Of a DNA stretch of 64,000 nucleotides, positions 51,631-61,202 are shown piece after piece (the stretch's first letter is position 1; each line of letters starts with the position of its first letter). Below the pieces are notes generated by a model. That model was not told the origin of the DNA and did no database searches. It saw only the letters and a list, made by a program, of their open reading frames with translations. Position numbers and translations under genes: made by a program. The DNA is from Dyella sp. OK004 (GTDB lineage Bacteria > Pseudomonadota > Gammaproteobacteria > Xanthomonadales > Rhodanobacteraceae), in assembly GCF_900114495.1 (NCBI RefSeq), contig NZ_FOZI01000002.1, positions 248,001 through 312,000 of the forward strand, written 5' to 3'.

Positions 51631-54401
51631 GAGTGCTTTGGCGGTACCAGGCGTAGCCGCGAATGCGCATGGCGGGAACTGGGCCGCAGCAGGCGTTCGA
51701 TGTCCTCGGCGGCCTGCGGACGCGCGTAGTAGAAACCCTGGCCCTCCGCACAACCCGCGCGCAGCAGGAATTCGTGCTGCTCCTGCGTTTCGATGCCCTC
51801 AGCGATGGGCCGCAGCCCGAGGCTGCGCGCGATGGCCAGCATCGCCTCGGTGATCGCCAGGTTATTGGTGTCCGCCGGCAGGCCGGAGATAAACGAGCGA
51901 TCGATCTTGAGGAAAGCAATCGCTGACAGTTTGAGGTAGGCCAGCGAGGAATAGCCCGTACCGAAATCGTCGATAGCCACACCGACGCCCAGCGCATGCA
52001 AGGCGTGCATGGTGCGGTCGGTCTGCTCGCCCAGGCGCAGGATCGCGCTCTCGGTGATTTCGATCAGCAGGCGCTGGCCGGGCAACTGCACAGCATCCAG
52101 CGCGGAACTCAGCTTGTCGATAAAGGAACGATGCCCGAAGGTACTGGCCGACACATTGATCGCCATGCGCAACTGCGGCATGCGTGCGTCGTCCCAGCGT
52201 CGCAATTGCGAGCTGGCCTCGCGCATCACCCATTCGTCGATCTGGCGGATCAGACCGAGGCTTTCCGCCATCGGGATGAACTCGTCCGGCAGCAGCAGCC
52301 CGCGTTCGGGGTGGTGCCAGCGCAACAGTGCCTCCACCGCCACAATGCGGCCGGTGCGCAGTTCGATATTGGGCTGATAGACGAGATGGAATTCGCTCCT
52401 GGCCAGCGCCTGGCGCAGATCCGAACCGAGCATCAAGCGGCGTCGCGCATCGGCATGCATCAGCGGTGTGTAGAAACGGTAGGCGTTGCGCTCCTCGGTC
52501 TTGGCCACATACATCGCAGCGTCGGCGTTGGTGATCAGCGTGTTCGCATCGCCGCCGTCCAGCGGATAGCCGGCGATGCCGATGCTGGCGCTGAGCGCGA
52601 TTTCGTAATCGCCCACCATCACCGGCTCCGCCAGCGCGGCCAGCAGGCGATTGGCGATGCCGCGCGCATCTTCACGCGCACTCAGGCGGCTCAATAGCAC
52701 GGTGAACTCGTCGCCGCCGATACGGCCGGCTACATCGTGCTTGCCCATGATCTTGTCGATGCGCTCGGCCACCTTCGCCAGCAGGTTGTCGCCGATCGCA
52801 TGACTGTAGCTGTCGTTGACGACCTTGAACGCATCGAGGTCGACGAACAGCACCGCCACCGCATTGCGCTCGTGCGTGGCATTGAGAATGGCGTGCTCGC
52901 ACAGGCGTTCGAATTCGGCGCGGTTGACCAGGCCAGTCAGCGGATCGTGCGTGGCGAGATGTTCCAGGCGCAGGCGATCGGCCTTGGTCGCGGTGATGTC
53001 GGTACACACCGCCACGTAGTGCTGCACGCGGCCATAAGTGTCGCGGATGGCGCTGACGCTGAGCAGCTCGGGATAGGTACTACCGTCCTTGCGCCGGCTC
53101 AGCACCTCGCCTTTCCAGTTACCGCCGCTGGCCACCGTGTCCCACACCGACGCGGACAGCGGAGAGCCATTAGGCAGGCTGCGCGTTTCATCGAAACGGC
53201 AAAGGCGCAGCGTGGTGGCGTCATAGCCAGTGATGCGGGTGTAGGCGGCGTTGACCGTGGTCACCAGGCGATCGGCGTCGGCGATGATCACGCCTTCGGC
53301 GATACCGGCCAGCGCCTCGGAGGCGATGCGGCGCTCCTGCTCCATCGACACTCGCTCGGAGATGTCGCTAATGATGGCCTGCCGCACGAAACGCTCGCCC
53401 CACATGGCCAGCGCACTGCGCATTTCCACCGGACGATGATCGCCATCGGTACCGCGCAGCAGACTTACCCCGCCCTCCTGCGGCAGGCCAATGCGGGCGA
53501 ACAGGTGCGCAAACACATCGCCGACCAGCTCGCCGGGTTCGCGCCCAGTCCAGTGGCCGGCCATGCGGTTGGCATCGAGGATGCGGCCGCTGGCTTCGTC
53601 GACCATCACGATGGCCGAGGACGCACTGTCGAACAGCAAGCGATAGCGCTCCTCCGTACCGCGGATACCAGCCAGGATGCGCCGTCCCATGCGCAGCCAT
53701 AGCAGCGCAGCGATCAGCGCAATGAGGAACACGCTGGCGAACAGTACGCGGCCGAGCCAGGTGGCGCCCTTGGCGATATATAGCGAGAAACGGTTACTGC
53801 GCGGCTCGATGAAATTATTGAGTGTGTTGATGCGGTCGCGCTGGCGCAGCAGCTCCTGGCTGGACAACTCGCCGTGCGTATAAGCCTCTTCGAGTTCGCC
53901 GGCGATGGTATCGAGCTCGGCGATCTGGCCGTCCACCGAATGCCAGGCCTCGATCGCCTCGCGCATGTTGGGGGCGCCGGAGAAATACTGCAGCATGAAC
54001 ACCATGCCCGGGATCGCCGACGGAATCACCCCGCCGCGGCGGAACGCCTGGTCGACCTGCTGCGAGTCGTAGTGGCCGCTGTCGATGGCATCGCGCGCCC
54101 AGCGATCCGACTTCACCACCAAATAGTTTTTCCTGAAGCTCGCGAGGTCGGCCGCGTTGCCCTTGACGGCATAGTTATCGAGATCGATCACCGCCTGCTT
54201 CTGCGCCTTGGACCAAAGACTCTCACCGTTGAGAAAACCGGCGAGAGTCACCTGGACCTGCAAGGCGCCCCAGGTAAGGGCGAGGATCAACCCGATCATG
54301 GCCGCCAGCGCGTACGCCAGCGGCATCAGTCGCTGCAACAGGGGTCTACGCAAGCCAGTACGAGCGATACGCATCTTGTCCTGTATCCCCTTCGACGACA
54401 T
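51627..54401 (-). CDS. membrane sensor with PAS, GGDEF and EAL domains (cyclic-di-GMP turnover)
   Basis: 924 residues. Membrane segments at about 26-50 and 217-236 enclose a periplasmic sensing domain. Two PAS domains follow (about 250-350 and 360-470), then GGDEF (about 480-645) with an intact GGDEF motif (562-566), and EAL (about 660-910) with EALLRW (690-695) and DDFGTGYSS (811-819). Both catalytic motifs look intact. The RxxD inhibitory site is not conserved (MGKHD). Net activity, synthase or phosphodiesterase, cannot be told. An ATG at 54374 is an alternative start. Confidence 0.93.
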   Translation of the reverse strand: MSSKGIQDKMRIARTGLRRPLLQRLMPLAYALAAMIGLILALTWGALQVQVTLAGFLNGESLWSKAQKQAVIDLDNYAVKGNAADLASFRKNYLVVKSDRWARDAIDSGHYDSQQVDQAFRRGGVIPSAIPGMVFMLQYFSGAPNMREAIEAWHSVDGQIAELDTIAGELEEAYTHGELSSQELLRQRDRINTLNNFIEPRSNRFSLYIAKGATWLGRVLFASVFLIALIAALLWLRMGRRILAGIRGTEERYRLLFDSASSAIVMVDEASGRILDANRMAGHWTGREPGELVGDVFAHLFARIGLPQEGGVSLLRGTDGDHRPVEMRSALAMWGERFVRQAIISDISERVSMEQERRIASEALAGIAEGVIIADADRLVTTVNAAYTRITGYDATTLRLCRFDETRSLPNGSPLSASVWDTVASGGNWKGEVLSRRKDGSTYPELLSVSAIRDTYGRVQHYVAVCTDITATKADRLRLEHLATHDPLTGLVNRAEFERLCEHAILNATHERNAVAVLFVDLDAFKVVNDSYSHAIGDNLLAKVAERIDKIMGKHDVAGRIGGDEFTVLLSRLSAREDARGIANRLLAALAEPVMVGDYEIALSASIGIAGYPLDGGDANTLITNADAAMYVAKTEERNAYRFYTPLMHADARRRLMLGSDLRQALARSEFHLVYQPNIELRTGRIVAVEALLRWHHPERGLLLPDEFIPMAESLGLIRQIDEWVMREASSQLRRWDDARMPQLRMAINVSASTFGHRSFIDKLSSALDAVQLPGQRLLIEITESAILRLGEQTDRTMHALHALGVGVAIDDFGTGYSSLAYLKLSAIAFLKIDRSFISGLPADTNNLAITEAMLAIARSLGLRPIAEGIETQEQHEFLLRAGCAEGQGFYYARPQAAEDIERLLRPSSRHAHSRLRLVPPKHS

Positions 54402-54441
54402 CCGCTGCCTGTGGATACGTATCGCCCGGCGATCACGTTAC

Positions 54442-55218
54442 TCAGGCTGCGGCTTCACTGACTGCCCACGGACCTTGACGCACATCCAGGCAACGATCCA
54501 GCGTGATGTGCATGCTGACGTAACTGCGCCGCACACATTCACCCAGATACGCGACCTCGGCCGGCGTCGGTGCCGTGCCCATAAGCGTACAGACTATCTC
54601 CAGCGCTTCCCATGGATGGGTATCGTCATACGCGGCATGCAGCTGTAGCCAGCGCAGGCTGTTGGCACGCTTGTCCTTGGGGAAACTCTCCGCATAGGCC
54701 GTGCTCTCGTAGACAATCTGCGACCAGTCCCCGGTCGCCCCTTCTACCGCGTAGTTGGTGGCAATTATGCCGGCCGCCAGCGATGCCTTGCTGCTGACTT
54801 GCTCACACCAATCCGCCAAGGCCTGCGTGCCGTGGGGGGGCTGCCCATGCAGGACCTCGTCCCGGCTGACGCCGGCGCCTTCCGCCCAATTGATCCAATA
54901 GTCAGCATGGTTCTGCTCCACGCGGATATTGCGGACCAGCCAGCGCCGGGCCATGTTCTCCCCGGCGCTCCTGCCGTACTGAGTTTTAAGCAGGTTTAGT
55001 GCCATGTAGGCCGGGAAACGCTCAATGACCGGCCAGACGCCGACCATAAAATGGCGGTTGGAGGTGGCGTCAAGACGAACCTCCTTCATAACCGACCACA
55101 GCTCGTGGTCCACCACCCCCCGTTTCGCGTCCTCGCAGGCGGCGACCATGTCCTGCGCCCAATGCGGGTAGCTGGTTAGTTCAGTCAGCGCGCCAGTGCG
55201 TTCGAAGTGCGTGTTCAT
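54442..55218 (-). CDS. heme-oxygenase-like fold protein (TenA/PqqC-like, possible diiron oxidase)
   Basis: 258 residues, helical. HWAQDMVAACEDAK, the VEQNHADYWINWAEG block and NYAVEGATGDWS carry the Glu/His residues expected of the heme-oxygenase-like diiron oxidase group, a family often labelled TenA-type or iron-containing redox enzyme. Metal binding is inferred from motifs only. Divergent from the DUF1428 gene. Confidence 0.78.
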   Translation of the reverse strand: MNTHFERTGALTELTSYPHWAQDMVAACEDAKRGVVDHELWSVMKEVRLDATSNRHFMVGVWPVIERFPAYMALNLLKTQYGRSAGENMARRWLVRNIRVEQNHADYWINWAEGAGVSRDEVLHGQPPHGTQALADWCEQVSSKASLAAGIIATNYAVEGATGDWSQIVYESTAYAESFPKDKRANSLRWLQLHAAYDDTHPWEALEIVCTLMGTAPTPAEVAYLGECVRRSYVSMHITLDRCLDVRQGPWAVSEAAA

Positions 55219-55491
55219 GTTGCTTCTCCAGTGTTGGCTTTCAGGTCATCGCCGGCGCACATGGCCGGCGCGCCGGTGCCATCGCGGCACCGGAACCTCA
55301 TAGTCTTCGCCCACGGGAGCCTTGGCGACATCGGCCAGTTTCGGAGTCCGCTCCTTGTCCCTGCCACCCGCCGGAACGGCGCGCGGCGACTCGCCACCGC
55401 CAGCAAACCGGCGCATGATCCCAAGGCGCCCGCACCGCACCGGCGCGTGTGTGAAGGCGCTCCCTCCCCCGTCGCCCAACGGAGAACCCGT

Positions 55492-55848
55492 ATGAGTTAC
55501 GTCGATGGTTTCGTGGTACCCGTACCCAGGAAAAACCTCGCGGCGTACCGCCGCCTGGCCCGCAAGGCGGGCAGCATCTGGCGCGAACATGGCGCGCTGG
55601 AATACATCGAATGCCTGGCCGACGATGTGAAGCCCGGCAAGCAGACCTCGTTCCCCCAGGCCGTCAAACTCAAGCCGGACGAGGTAGTGGTGTTCTCATG
55701 GATCGTCTTCAAATCGCGCGCCCAGCGCGACCGCATCAACAAGAAAGTGATGGAGGATCCGCGCCTGTCCGGCATGGATCCCAAGACGCTGCCGTTCGAC
55801 GGCATGCGCATGTTCTGGGGCGGGTTCAAGCCGATCGTGCAGCTGTAG
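55492..55848 (+). CDS. DUF1428 domain protein
   Basis: 118 residues, full family length, starting MSYVDGFVVPVPRKNLAAYRRL and ending GMRMFWGGFKPIV. Ferredoxin-like (dimeric alpha/beta barrel) fold; function unknown. GGAGA precedes the ATG. The 273-base gap upstream has no other gene. Confidence 0.92.
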   Translation: MSYVDGFVVPVPRKNLAAYRRLARKAGSIWREHGALEYIECLADDVKPGKQTSFPQAVKLKPDEVVVFSWIVFKSRAQRDRINKKVMEDPRLSGMDPKTLPFDGMRMFWGGFKPIVQL

Positions 55849-55901
55849 TTGCATCCAGCGCCGGATCGGCAGGCGATCCGGCGTGGGCACTCCGGAGCTG
55901 A

Positions 55902-56873
55902 TTAGGCGTGCCGTACCGGCAGGCACAGCTTGCAGTTGAACACGCCAGTGTCCTTGTCCATTTTGAAGTCCGTGCCGTACAGCTCGACGGCACAACGCGC
56001 CTCGTCGCTGGTGTCGATGGCATAGCCGCTGCCCGGCAGCCAGTCCGATACAAAGCGGCCCCAGGCACCCGCGATCTGCGCAGCTGTGCCAGCAAATGAC
56101 GCACATGCGTAACGACCGCCCTTCAGCGTCGTCACGCCGATTTCACCCTGCGGTTTGAAATCCGTACTGACCTCGACGCAAGCGTCGTAGCGAAGCTTGT
56201 CGGCAGGAGTCATGCCGGGGTTGTCCATGCACACCCCGTACATGATGCGCGGCGGGGGTATCAGCCCCTGATCGCGGCACCAGCCGCCGAAGCGCTGCCA
56301 CATCGCCGTGATGCCGGCGCTGCCATAAGGACCCACGTGGCGCATATAGGCAACGCGGGCATCGGGAAGGTTGTTGATTTCGACGTGCATAGGGGCATCT
56401 CCAGTGGCGGGAACATGGCCGTGCGGCCATATGCCTACATCCTTGCGGATCGCCTCGAGAACGACTTGATGCTTCTTGCTTTCGTCTTGATGAATCTTGC
56501 TAAGCGCTTCGCGACGCGCCACGCCCCAGGACAAGTGACCGCCACCGCGCCACTGTGTGGGCGTCATGCCGAAATAGCCGCGGAATGCGCGCGTGAACAC
56601 CTCCGGCGAGGTGAAGCCCACATCCAGCGCAATCTTCGACGCCGTGACATCGCGCGTCGCCACCAGCCGCGTCGCCGCCACTTCCACCCGCCGCCGGCGC
56701 ACGCGCTCGGCCAGCGTCTCGCCGGCCATGGCCTTGAAGATGCGATGGAAGTGATACGGCGAGAAATGCGCCACCCTGGCCACCGCATCGAGATCGAGCG
56801 GCTCGGACAGATGCGTGTCGATGTAGTCGAACACGCGGTTGATGCGGGCGAGATAAGCGCTGTAGGTGAGCAT
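55902..56873 (-). CDS. AraC family regulator with GyrI-like effector domain
   Basis: 323 residues. N-terminal AraC DNA-binding domain (LDLDAVARVAHFSPYHFHRIFKAMAG, ASKIALDVGFTSPEVFTRAFRGYF) and a C-terminal GyrI/SbmC-like ligand domain (about 165-320). This order, like Rob and BmrR-type multidrug sensors, fits recognition of small hydrophobic or cationic molecules. Start set at the ATG of MLTYSAYL rather than TTG two codons before. Confidence 0.92.
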   Translation of the reverse strand: MLTYSAYLARINRVFDYIDTHLSEPLDLDAVARVAHFSPYHFHRIFKAMAGETLAERVRRRRVEVAATRLVATRDVTASKIALDVGFTSPEVFTRAFRGYFGMTPTQWRGGGHLSWGVARREALSKIHQDESKKHQVVLEAIRKDVGIWPHGHVPATGDAPMHVEINNLPDARVAYMRHVGPYGSAGITAMWQRFGGWCRDQGLIPPPRIMYGVCMDNPGMTPADKLRYDACVEVSTDFKPQGEIGVTTLKGGRYACASFAGTAAQIAGAWGRFVSDWLPGSGYAIDTSDEARCAVELYGTDFKMDKDTGVFNCKLCLPVRHA

Positions 56874-56957
56874 AGGCAAAAAGCATAACCCACGCGCACA
56901 CGCCGGCCGACCGACATCTCGTCCCTCGTCAAAGAACCAAGGTATCGTGGAGGAACG

Positions 56958-57347
56958 TCAAAGCAGACCGGCAAGTACCTGTATTAGCCCCCATAGCGAG
57001 ACCGCCCAGATCAGCGTGCGCAAATAGGGAATACCCGCGAGGTAGACCGGCAAATAAGCAACCCGCGCCCACACATAGATCTCCGCGCCCAGTGCCGTGC
57101 TCGTCGTGTTCCGCTGCGCCAGAACCACCGCCAGCACGGCGGCGGCGAAGAACACGAACGTCTCCAGAAAATTGCGGCTCGCCCGGTCAGCGCGGGCAGC
57201 GACGCCGGTCAACGGCTTGGGCTCGCTATCACGGCTGCTGGCATTCCACGTGATGCCGCGTTGTTGCGTTGATAGCGTCGCGGCCAGCAGCACATAAACC
57301 AGTCCAAGTACCACGGCCCACGCCAACACCTTCAGCTCAATCGCCAT
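56958..57347 (-). CDS. MAPEG family membrane protein
   Basis: 129 residues with four membrane segments and the signature RASRNFLETFVFFAAAVL. The family covers microsomal glutathione transferases and related proteins; the bacterial members' role is mostly unknown. Downstream of soxR on the same strand (60 bases), so may be co-expressed. Confidence 0.9.
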   Translation of the reverse strand: MAIELKVLAWAVVLGLVYVLLAATLSTQQRGITWNASSRDSEPKPLTGVAARADRASRNFLETFVFFAAAVLAVVLAQRNTTSTALGAEIYVWARVAYLPVYLAGIPYLRTLIWAVSLWGLIQVLAGLL

Positions 57348-57407
57348 GACGCCCCTCCCCGGGTGGATGTGGACGGATCATGTGCCGTTATTCGTGCGCA
57401 GGGGTAT

Positions 57408-57887
57408 TCAGTCAGCAGATCGGCGACCGACCCACAGGCGCTGAGGCCCTGCGCCCTGCTCGGCAAGCTTGTCGAGAGGATTGCGCAGCCGGCAGCGGTC
57501 AATCGACAGGCAGCCGCAACCGATGCAGTCATCGAGGGTGTCGCGCAGCTTCTTCAACTGTGCCATCCGCTCGTCCAGATCGGCTCGCCACGCGGCGGAC
57601 AAACGCGCCCAGTCCGCGCGAGTGGGGGCGGCGGTCGCGGGCAAGCCAGCCAACGCAGATGCGATGTCTGTCAAGGCAATCCCAACCCGCTGTGCCACGC
57701 GGATAAACGCGACGCGACGCAGCACATCCCGCGAGTAACGCCGCTGGTTGCCTTCGGTGCGGTCACTGCTGATCAAGCCCTTGGCTTCGTAGAAATGCAG
57801 CGCCGACACGGATACGCCCGCGCGTCGCGCCACGTCGCCCACGGACAGGGTCGATGGGATACCGGCCTGTTCCAGTCTGGTTTTCAT
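57408..57887 (-). CDS. soxR: redox-sensitive transcriptional activator SoxR
   Basis: 159-residue MerR-family regulator. N-terminal helix-turn-helix (SVGDVARRAGVSVSALHFYEAKGL) and the SoxR [2Fe-2S] cluster ligands Cys121, Cys124, Cys126 and Cys132 (CIGCGCLSIDRC). It senses redox-cycling compounds. A SoxR box lies 15 bases upstream of its start inside a promoter for the divergent monooxygenase gene. Confidence 0.96.
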   Translation of the reverse strand: MKTRLEQAGIPSTLSVGDVARRAGVSVSALHFYEAKGLISSDRTEGNQRRYSRDVLRRVAFIRVAQRVGIALTDIASALAGLPATAAPTRADWARLSAAWRADLDERMAQLKKLRDTLDDCIGCGCLSIDRCRLRNPLDKLAEQGAGPQRLWVGRRSAD

Positions 57888-57897
57888 GCGTCACCTC

Positions 57898-57928
57898 TTG
57901 ACCTCAACTTTACATGAGGTTTTACAGT
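57898..57928 (+). promoter_or_regulatory. SoxR box in a 19-bp-spaced promoter
   Basis: The -35 TTGACC (57898-57903) and -10 TACAGT (57923-57928) are separated by 19 bases, the over-long spacing typical of MerR/SoxR-activated promoters. Centred in it is CCTCAACTTTACATGAGG (57902-57919), which matches 15 of 18 bases of the SoxR consensus CCTCAAGTTAACTTGAGG. It points toward the monooxygenase gene and may also autoregulate soxR. Confidence 0.88.
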
Positions 57929-57975
57929 GCGCGCCTATCCCGGCTCAAACCCGACCCTCACAGGAGTTTCCCGCC

Positions 57976-58311
57976 ATGAACGCTTCCTCGTCAGCCAACC
58001 ATGCCTCCGTCTTTCGTATCGACCGCTTCGTTGTGCCGGCCGAGGCCATGCCGGCCTTCATGGAGCGCGTACGCATCAGCCAGCAGACGCTGGATACCGT
58101 TCCCGGCTGCAAGCAGAACCTGGTGCTGAATCGAATCGATGACACGGGCGAGTGCAACGTCATCACCGTGGTCGAATGGAGCGGTGCCGAAGCGATCGCC
58201 GCTGCCAAGACCACGATCCAGGCAGCGTACGCGAAAGAAGGTTTCGACCCTGCGGCATTCATGCAGAAACTCGGCGTACGCGCCGACATGGGGCTCTACA
58301 GCAACGCGTGA
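57976..58311 (+). CDS. antibiotic biosynthesis monooxygenase (ABM/YgiN-like) domain protein, SoxR target
   Basis: 111 residues of the dimeric alpha/beta-barrel ABM fold (RIDRFVVPAEAMPAFMERVRISQQTL, NVITVVEWSGAEAI). AGGAG lies 10 bases before the ATG. The promoter carries a SoxR box. In non-enteric bacteria SoxR commonly activates small monooxygenases and transporters for redox-active compounds, which fits. Substrate may be a quinone or pigment. Confidence 0.88.
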   Translation: MNASSSANHASVFRIDRFVVPAEAMPAFMERVRISQQTLDTVPGCKQNLVLNRIDDTGECNVITVVEWSGAEAIAAAKTTIQAAYAKEGFDPAAFMQKLGVRADMGLYSNA

Positions 58312-58347
58312 TGGATGGGGCAGTGTCGGGCGCACAGGCGCCGACAC

Positions 58348-58593
58348 TCACGACCATGCACGCGCCCCTGGAGCAAAAATCCCGATCACAAACCAGGCCG
58401 CGTGAACCACCCACAGCAGCAGAAAATACAGTTTGATCTGCTCGGCATTCCACAGCGACGCATGCAGCCAGTCGATGAAGAACAGAGAGCGCCAGCCTTC
58501 CATCCATTCGGCGCCGCCCCAGCGCATCACCCAAAGCACAAAGACTGAGCTGGCTGCGAAAAACAGGACCCAATAAAACAGATTCATGAACAT
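58348..58593 (-). CDS. small membrane protein, unknown function
   Basis: 81 residues with two hydrophobic segments (about 4-24 and 53-75) and many Trp/Phe residues. No family recognised. An ATG at 58587 is an alternative start. Follows the monooxygenase gene in convergent orientation. Confidence 0.6.
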   Translation of the reverse strand: MFMNLFYWVLFFAASSVFVLWVMRWGGAEWMEGWRSLFFIDWLHASLWNAEQIKLYFLLLWVVHAAWFVIGIFAPGARAWS

Positions 58594-58648
58594 CCCGAAT
58601 GCCCCCGGCCGTAGCCAGGGGCATATTCATAGCCAGCAGTCCACACCG

Positions 58649-59074
58649 TCATTGTTGCTGGTGTGTCGGCCCCCGCTCGATATCGGTGCCCTGCATCCTG
58701 CCCAGGTCGCTGGGCCACTTGTCTACGCCGGCTTTCGCGGTGCTCCAGGAGCGGACGAAATGCCCGCTCTTGTCGAAACTCAACATGGTCGACACCACCT
58801 TGTCCACCTTCTTGGGAATCGCCGAGCCCGTCGTCGGGGTGTCGTCGACGGCCAGATCGCGCACCTTGGATATGTACTGCAACTGCTCGGAACCGTCAGG
58901 CAGGCGGTTCGACTGGAACGGCTGGCCCAACGCTGCCTCGACCTGCGCGACCGTGGTCTCTCCCGGCTTGAACGAGTCGACCGTCGCTTGATCCACTTTG
59001 CTGTATTGGGTGCCTGCCGTCGCACACCCGGCAAGCATCAGAACCACTGCGCTTGAAACAAGAAACCTGACCAT
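58649..59074 (-). CDS. lipoprotein with SmpA/OmlA-type (BamE-like) domain
   Basis: 141 residues. Signal MVRFLVSSAVVLMLAGCAT with lipobox LAGC. The domain DSFKPGETTVAQVEAALGQPFQS is the SmpA/OmlA motif also found in BamE. It is longer than BamE and lies elsewhere in the chromosome context, so a general envelope role is the safe call. It may share a transcript with the small membrane protein downstream. Confidence 0.82.
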   Translation of the reverse strand: MVRFLVSSAVVLMLAGCATAGTQYSKVDQATVDSFKPGETTVAQVEAALGQPFQSNRLPDGSEQLQYISKVRDLAVDDTPTTGSAIPKKVDKVVSTMLSFDKSGHFVRSWSTAKAGVDKWPSDLGRMQGTDIERGPTHQQQ

Positions 59075-59304
59075 CGCACACCTCCTGTTGTGTACCGACA
59101 CGAAAACTCGGGCACGCACGCCACGCATCACTCGCAAGGAATGTCACTGCACCTGCATGCCCGGAATCTTGGACCGTTAAATCAGGGGAGCCCGTTGGAA
59201 CGCTTTGGGGACAGGGCGTCTGATGATGAGTCGATCCGCGCCCCAATATCCAGTGCCGCTTGTCCCGGGGGCAGCCATGACCCATTTCACCGACCCCATG
59301 AAGC

Positions 59305-59330
59305 ATTACGCCCTCAAAAGAGGGCGTAAT
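59305..59330. terminator. hairpin at the hutU 3' side
   Basis: Perfect 10-bp arms ATTACGCCCT (59305-59314) and AGGGCGTAAT (59321-59330), loop CAAAAG, 25 bases past the hutU stop; no T run. The rest of 59075-59355 shows no gene. Confidence 0.6.
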
Positions 59331-59355
59331 GGAACCTGATAACGGGTGGCAGCCT

Positions 59356-61026
59356 TTACACCATCGGCAGCTTCAAACCCTGCTCTTTTGCGCACTGCAC
59401 CGCGATGTCGTACCCCGCATCGGCATGACGCATCACGCCAGTGCCCGGATCGTTCCACAGCACGCGCGCAATGCGCTTGTCGGCGGCCTCGGTGCCGTCG
59501 CACACAATCACCACGCCGGAGTGCTGCGAGTAGCCCATGCCTACACCGCCGCCATGGTGCAGCGACACCCAGGTCGCACCACCGGCCACGTTGAGCATGG
59601 CGTTAAGCAACGGCCAGTCGGACACGGCATCGCTGCCGTCCTTCATGGCCTCGGTCTCTCGATTGGGGCTGGCGACGGAGCCGGAGTCGAGATGGTCGCG
59701 GCCGATCACCACCGGTGCCTTCAGCTCGCCCTTGCGCACCATCTCATTGAAGGCCAGGCCGAGCTTGTGGCGCAGGCCCAGGCCGACCCAGCAGATGCGC
59801 GCCGGCAGGCCCTGGAAGCTGATGCGCTCCTTGGCCATATCCAGCCAGCGGTGCAGGTGCGGATCGTCGGGGATCAGCTCCTTCACTTTCTGGTCGGTCT
59901 TGTAGATGTCCTCCGGATCGCCGGACAGTGCGACCCAGCGGAACGGGCCGACGCCGCGGCAGAACAGCGGACGCACGAAAGCAGGCACAAAGCCGGGGAA
60001 CGCGAACGCGTTCGCCAGCCCTTCGTCTTTCGCCATCTGGCGGATGTTGTTGCCGTAATCGAAGGTGGGGATGCCCTGCGCGTGGAACGCGAGCATCGCT
60101 TCCACATGCGTACGCATGGATTGCTTGGCGGCTTTTGCCGTGCCGGCCGGATCGATCTTGCGGCGCTCGAACCACTGCTCCACGGTCCAGCCGCTGGGCA
60201 GATAGCCGTTGACCGGATCGTGTGCGCTGGTCTGGTCGGTGACCGCATCCGGCCTCACGCCGCGGCGCACCAGTTCCGGCAGCACATCGGCCGCGTTGCC
60301 CAGCAGCGCGATGGATTTCGCTTCGCCGGCGGCGGTGTATTTCGCGATGCGTGCGAGCGCGTCGTCGAGATCGGTCGCCTGCTCATCGACGTAACGCGTC
60401 TTGAGGCGGAAATCGATACTCTTCTGCTGGCATTCGATATTCAGCGAACAAGCACCGGCCAAGGTCGCCGCGAGCGGCTGGGCGCCACCCATGCCGCCAA
60501 GGCCTGCGGTGAGAATCCACTTGCCCTTGAGGCTGCCGCCGTAATGCTGGCGACCCATCTCGACAAAGGTTTCGTAGGTGCCCTGCACGATGCCCTGCGA
60601 GCCGATATAGATCCACGAGCCGGCCGTCATCTGGCCGTACATCATGAGGCCCTTTTTATCGAGCTCGTTGAAGTGCTCCCAGTTCGCCCAGGCCGGCACC
60701 AGGTTGGAATTGGCCAACAGCACGCGCGGCGCGTCGGCATGAGTGGGAAATACGCCGACCGGCTTGCCGGACTGGATCAGCAGGGTTTCGTTGTCGTTGA
60801 GTTCGCGCAACGCGCGCAGGATCGCGTCGAAGCATTCCCAGTTGCGCGCGGCGCGACCGATACCGCCATACACCACCAGCTCGGCCGGGTTCTCCGCCAC
60901 TTCCGGGTCGAGGTTGTTCTGCAGCATGCGGAACGGCGCCTCGGTGAGCCAGCTCTTGCAGCTCAGTTCGCTGCCGCGCGGGGCGCGGATGGTGCGGGTG
61001 GTGTCGATACGCGTCGGGGCATTCAT
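59356..61026 (-). CDS. hutU: urocanate hydratase
   Basis: 556 residues, normal length. Converts urocanate to imidazolonepropionate using NAD+ as cofactor, second step of histidine degradation. Blocks: [19 protein letters not shown] (NAD-binding), [14 protein letters not shown] and [15 protein letters not shown] with the active-site Cys. The start is [18 protein letters not shown]. No hutH, hutI or hutG gene is in this window, so hutU appears detached here. Confidence 0.96.
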   Translation of the reverse strand: MNAPTRIDTTRTIRAPRGSELSCKSWLTEAPFRMLQNNLDPEVAENPAELVVYGGIGRAARNWECFDAILRALRELNDNETLLIQSGKPVGVFPTHADAPRVLLANSNLVPAWANWEHFNELDKKGLMMYGQMTAGSWIYIGSQGIVQGTYETFVEMGRQHYGGSLKGKWILTAGLGGMGGAQPLAATLAGACSLNIECQQKSIDFRLKTRYVDEQATDLDDALARIAKYTAAGEAKSIALLGNAADVLPELVRRGVRPDAVTDQTSAHDPVNGYLPSGWTVEQWFERRKIDPAGTAKAAKQSMRTHVEAMLAFHAQGIPTFDYGNNIRQMAKDEGLANAFAFPGFVPAFVRPLFCRGVGPFRWVALSGDPEDIYKTDQKVKELIPDDPHLHRWLDMAKERISFQGLPARICWVGLGLRHKLGLAFNEMVRKGELKAPVVIGRDHLDSGSVASPNRETEAMKDGSDAVSDWPLLNAMLNVAGGATWVSLHHGGGVGMGYSQHSGVVIVCDGTEAADKRIARVLWNDPGTGVMRHADAGYDIAVQCAKEQGLKLPMV

Positions 61027-61059
61027 CGGAAATCCTGAACTGCGGAGGGGGAAATCACG

Positions 61060-61108
61060 ATTATGGGCGCGCGGTTTTGCCATCGCCAACTGCACTGCGG
61101 CAAAACCG
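61060..61108 (-). promoter_or_regulatory. hutU promoter with overlapping inverted repeat
   Basis: On the minus strand TTGGCG (plus 61084-61089) and CATAAT (plus 61060-61065), spacing 18 bases, form a likely sigma-70 promoter. An inverted repeat CGGTTTTGCC (61072-61081) / GGCAAAACCG (61099-61108) overlaps the -35 region and may be an operator. Confidence 0.5.
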
Positions 61109-61202
61109 TGCCCGGCCTGTCCGTTTGGCTGATTGTCCGCCCCCTGGCGGCGGCCCAGACTCAAAGGCGGGAATCCCGGGACGACCTTGATGGGGAGGCT
61201 AG

